Below are positions 13,683 through 14,086 of a stretch of DNA of 14,086 nucleotides, piece by piece. Where the stretch lies: positions 1 to 14,086 of the forward strand of contig JAGLQT010000033.1 of NCBI GenBank assembly GCA_023136715.1, given 5' to 3'. The notes beneath the pieces were generated by a model. That model was not told where the DNA came from. It did no database searches and worked only from the letters and a program-made list of their open reading frames with translations. The DNA comes from Gammaproteobacteria bacterium (GTDB lineage Bacteria; Pseudomonadota; Gammaproteobacteria; SZUA-229). The position numbers and the translations under genes are program-made. Numbering within the stretch: position 1 is the first letter of the stretch; each line of letters starts with the position of its first letter.

Positions 13683-14086
13683 ATGCTTAGTATCGGAAAA
13701 AAAGTAAAAAACTTCAGTATTGCAGCAACCGGTGACAAGACCATAAACCTGAGCGATTACAAAGGCAAAAAAGTCGTGCTTTACTTTTACCCCAGGGACA
13801 GCACCCCAGGTTGCACTACTGAAGGCCAGGATTTTCGTGATGCCAAAGGTCGCTTCACTCGTCAAAACACCGTCATTCTGGGTGTCTCACGAGACAGTAT
13901 AAAATCACACGAAAATTTCATTAACAAACAGAAATTTAATTTTGACTTATTATCAGATTCAGACGAAGCACTCTGCACCCAGTTCGATGTCATTAAAATG
14001 AAAAACATGTATGGCAAACAGGTACGTGGTATCGAGCGCAGCACCTTTCTTATTGACGAAAAAGGCGTGCTCAGACAGGAATGGCG
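13683..14086 (+). CDS. bcp: Thioredoxin-dependent thiol peroxidase Bcp (peroxiredoxin Q), C-terminus cut by window edge
   Basis: Bcp reduces hydrogen peroxide and organic hydroperoxides in the cytoplasm. The frame is open from ATG 13683 to the window end (134 codons of an expected 150-160). The peroxidatic Cys44 lies in FYPRDSTPGCTTEGQDFRD, and the later LLSDSDEALCTQFDV and ERSTFLIDEKG blocks are typical. At the place five residues on, where E. coli Bcp has its resolving cysteine, there is Gln49. The only other cysteine seen is Cys98. This protein may therefore be a 1-Cys type or use another partner thiol. It starts 15 bases after gcvR, as in the conserved gcvR-bcp pair. Confidence 0.95.
   Translation, partial: MLSIGKKVKNFSIAATGDKTINLSDYKGKKVVLYFYPRDSTPGCTTEGQDFRDAKGRFTRQNTVILGVSRDSIKSHENFINKQKFNFDLLSDSDEALCTQFDVIKMKNMYGKQVRGIERSTFLIDEKGVLRQEW

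Overview
The window reads as ordinary core chromosome of a gammaproteobacterium with moderate base composition (by eye a little under half G+C). The lower rank cannot be fixed from these genes. The evidence is synteny known from Escherichia coli and relatives: ffh beside divergent ypjD-corB, the xseB-ispA-dxs trio, dapA-bamC, and gcvR-bcp next to dapA. Coding density is high and no gene-free stretch exceeds about 140 bases. I see no phage, insertion sequence, CRISPR array, tRNA or rRNA.

Left part (1-2165): ffh, the protein subunit of the signal recognition particle, runs off the left edge on the minus strand. Upstream of it in the same direction lies a metallo-beta-lactamase-fold hydrolase resembling class II cyclic-nucleotide phosphodiesterases.

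Middle, plus strand (2166-10385): ypjD (CcsA-like membrane protein), corB (CBS/DUF21 membrane protein, TTG start) and radA (recombination ATPase) follow closely. Then xseB, ispA and dxs form a tight cluster: dxs makes DXP at the entry of the MEP pathway and ispA makes farnesyl diphosphate from its products. After a likely new promoter comes queD-folE2, two successive enzymes of 7-deazaguanine (queuosine precursor) synthesis one base apart. FolE2 supplies dihydroneopterin triphosphate and QueD uses it. A small DUF2892 membrane protein ends this run, followed by a perfectly palindromic bidirectional terminator.

Right part: bamC and dapA lie on the minus strand as an overlapping pair (dapA first), converging on that terminator. 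Divergent from dapA is a PilZ-domain gene resembling Pseudomonas PA4608/MapZ, then gcvR (double ACT-domain regulator) and bcp (peroxiredoxin), which runs off the right edge.

I did not find a convincing undescribed system. The points most worth a second look are the PilZ gene lodged between dapA and gcvR, an 8+2+8 perfect inverted repeat in the dapA/PilZ intergenic region, the queD-folE2 pairing, and a Bcp that lacks the usual nearby resolving cysteine.
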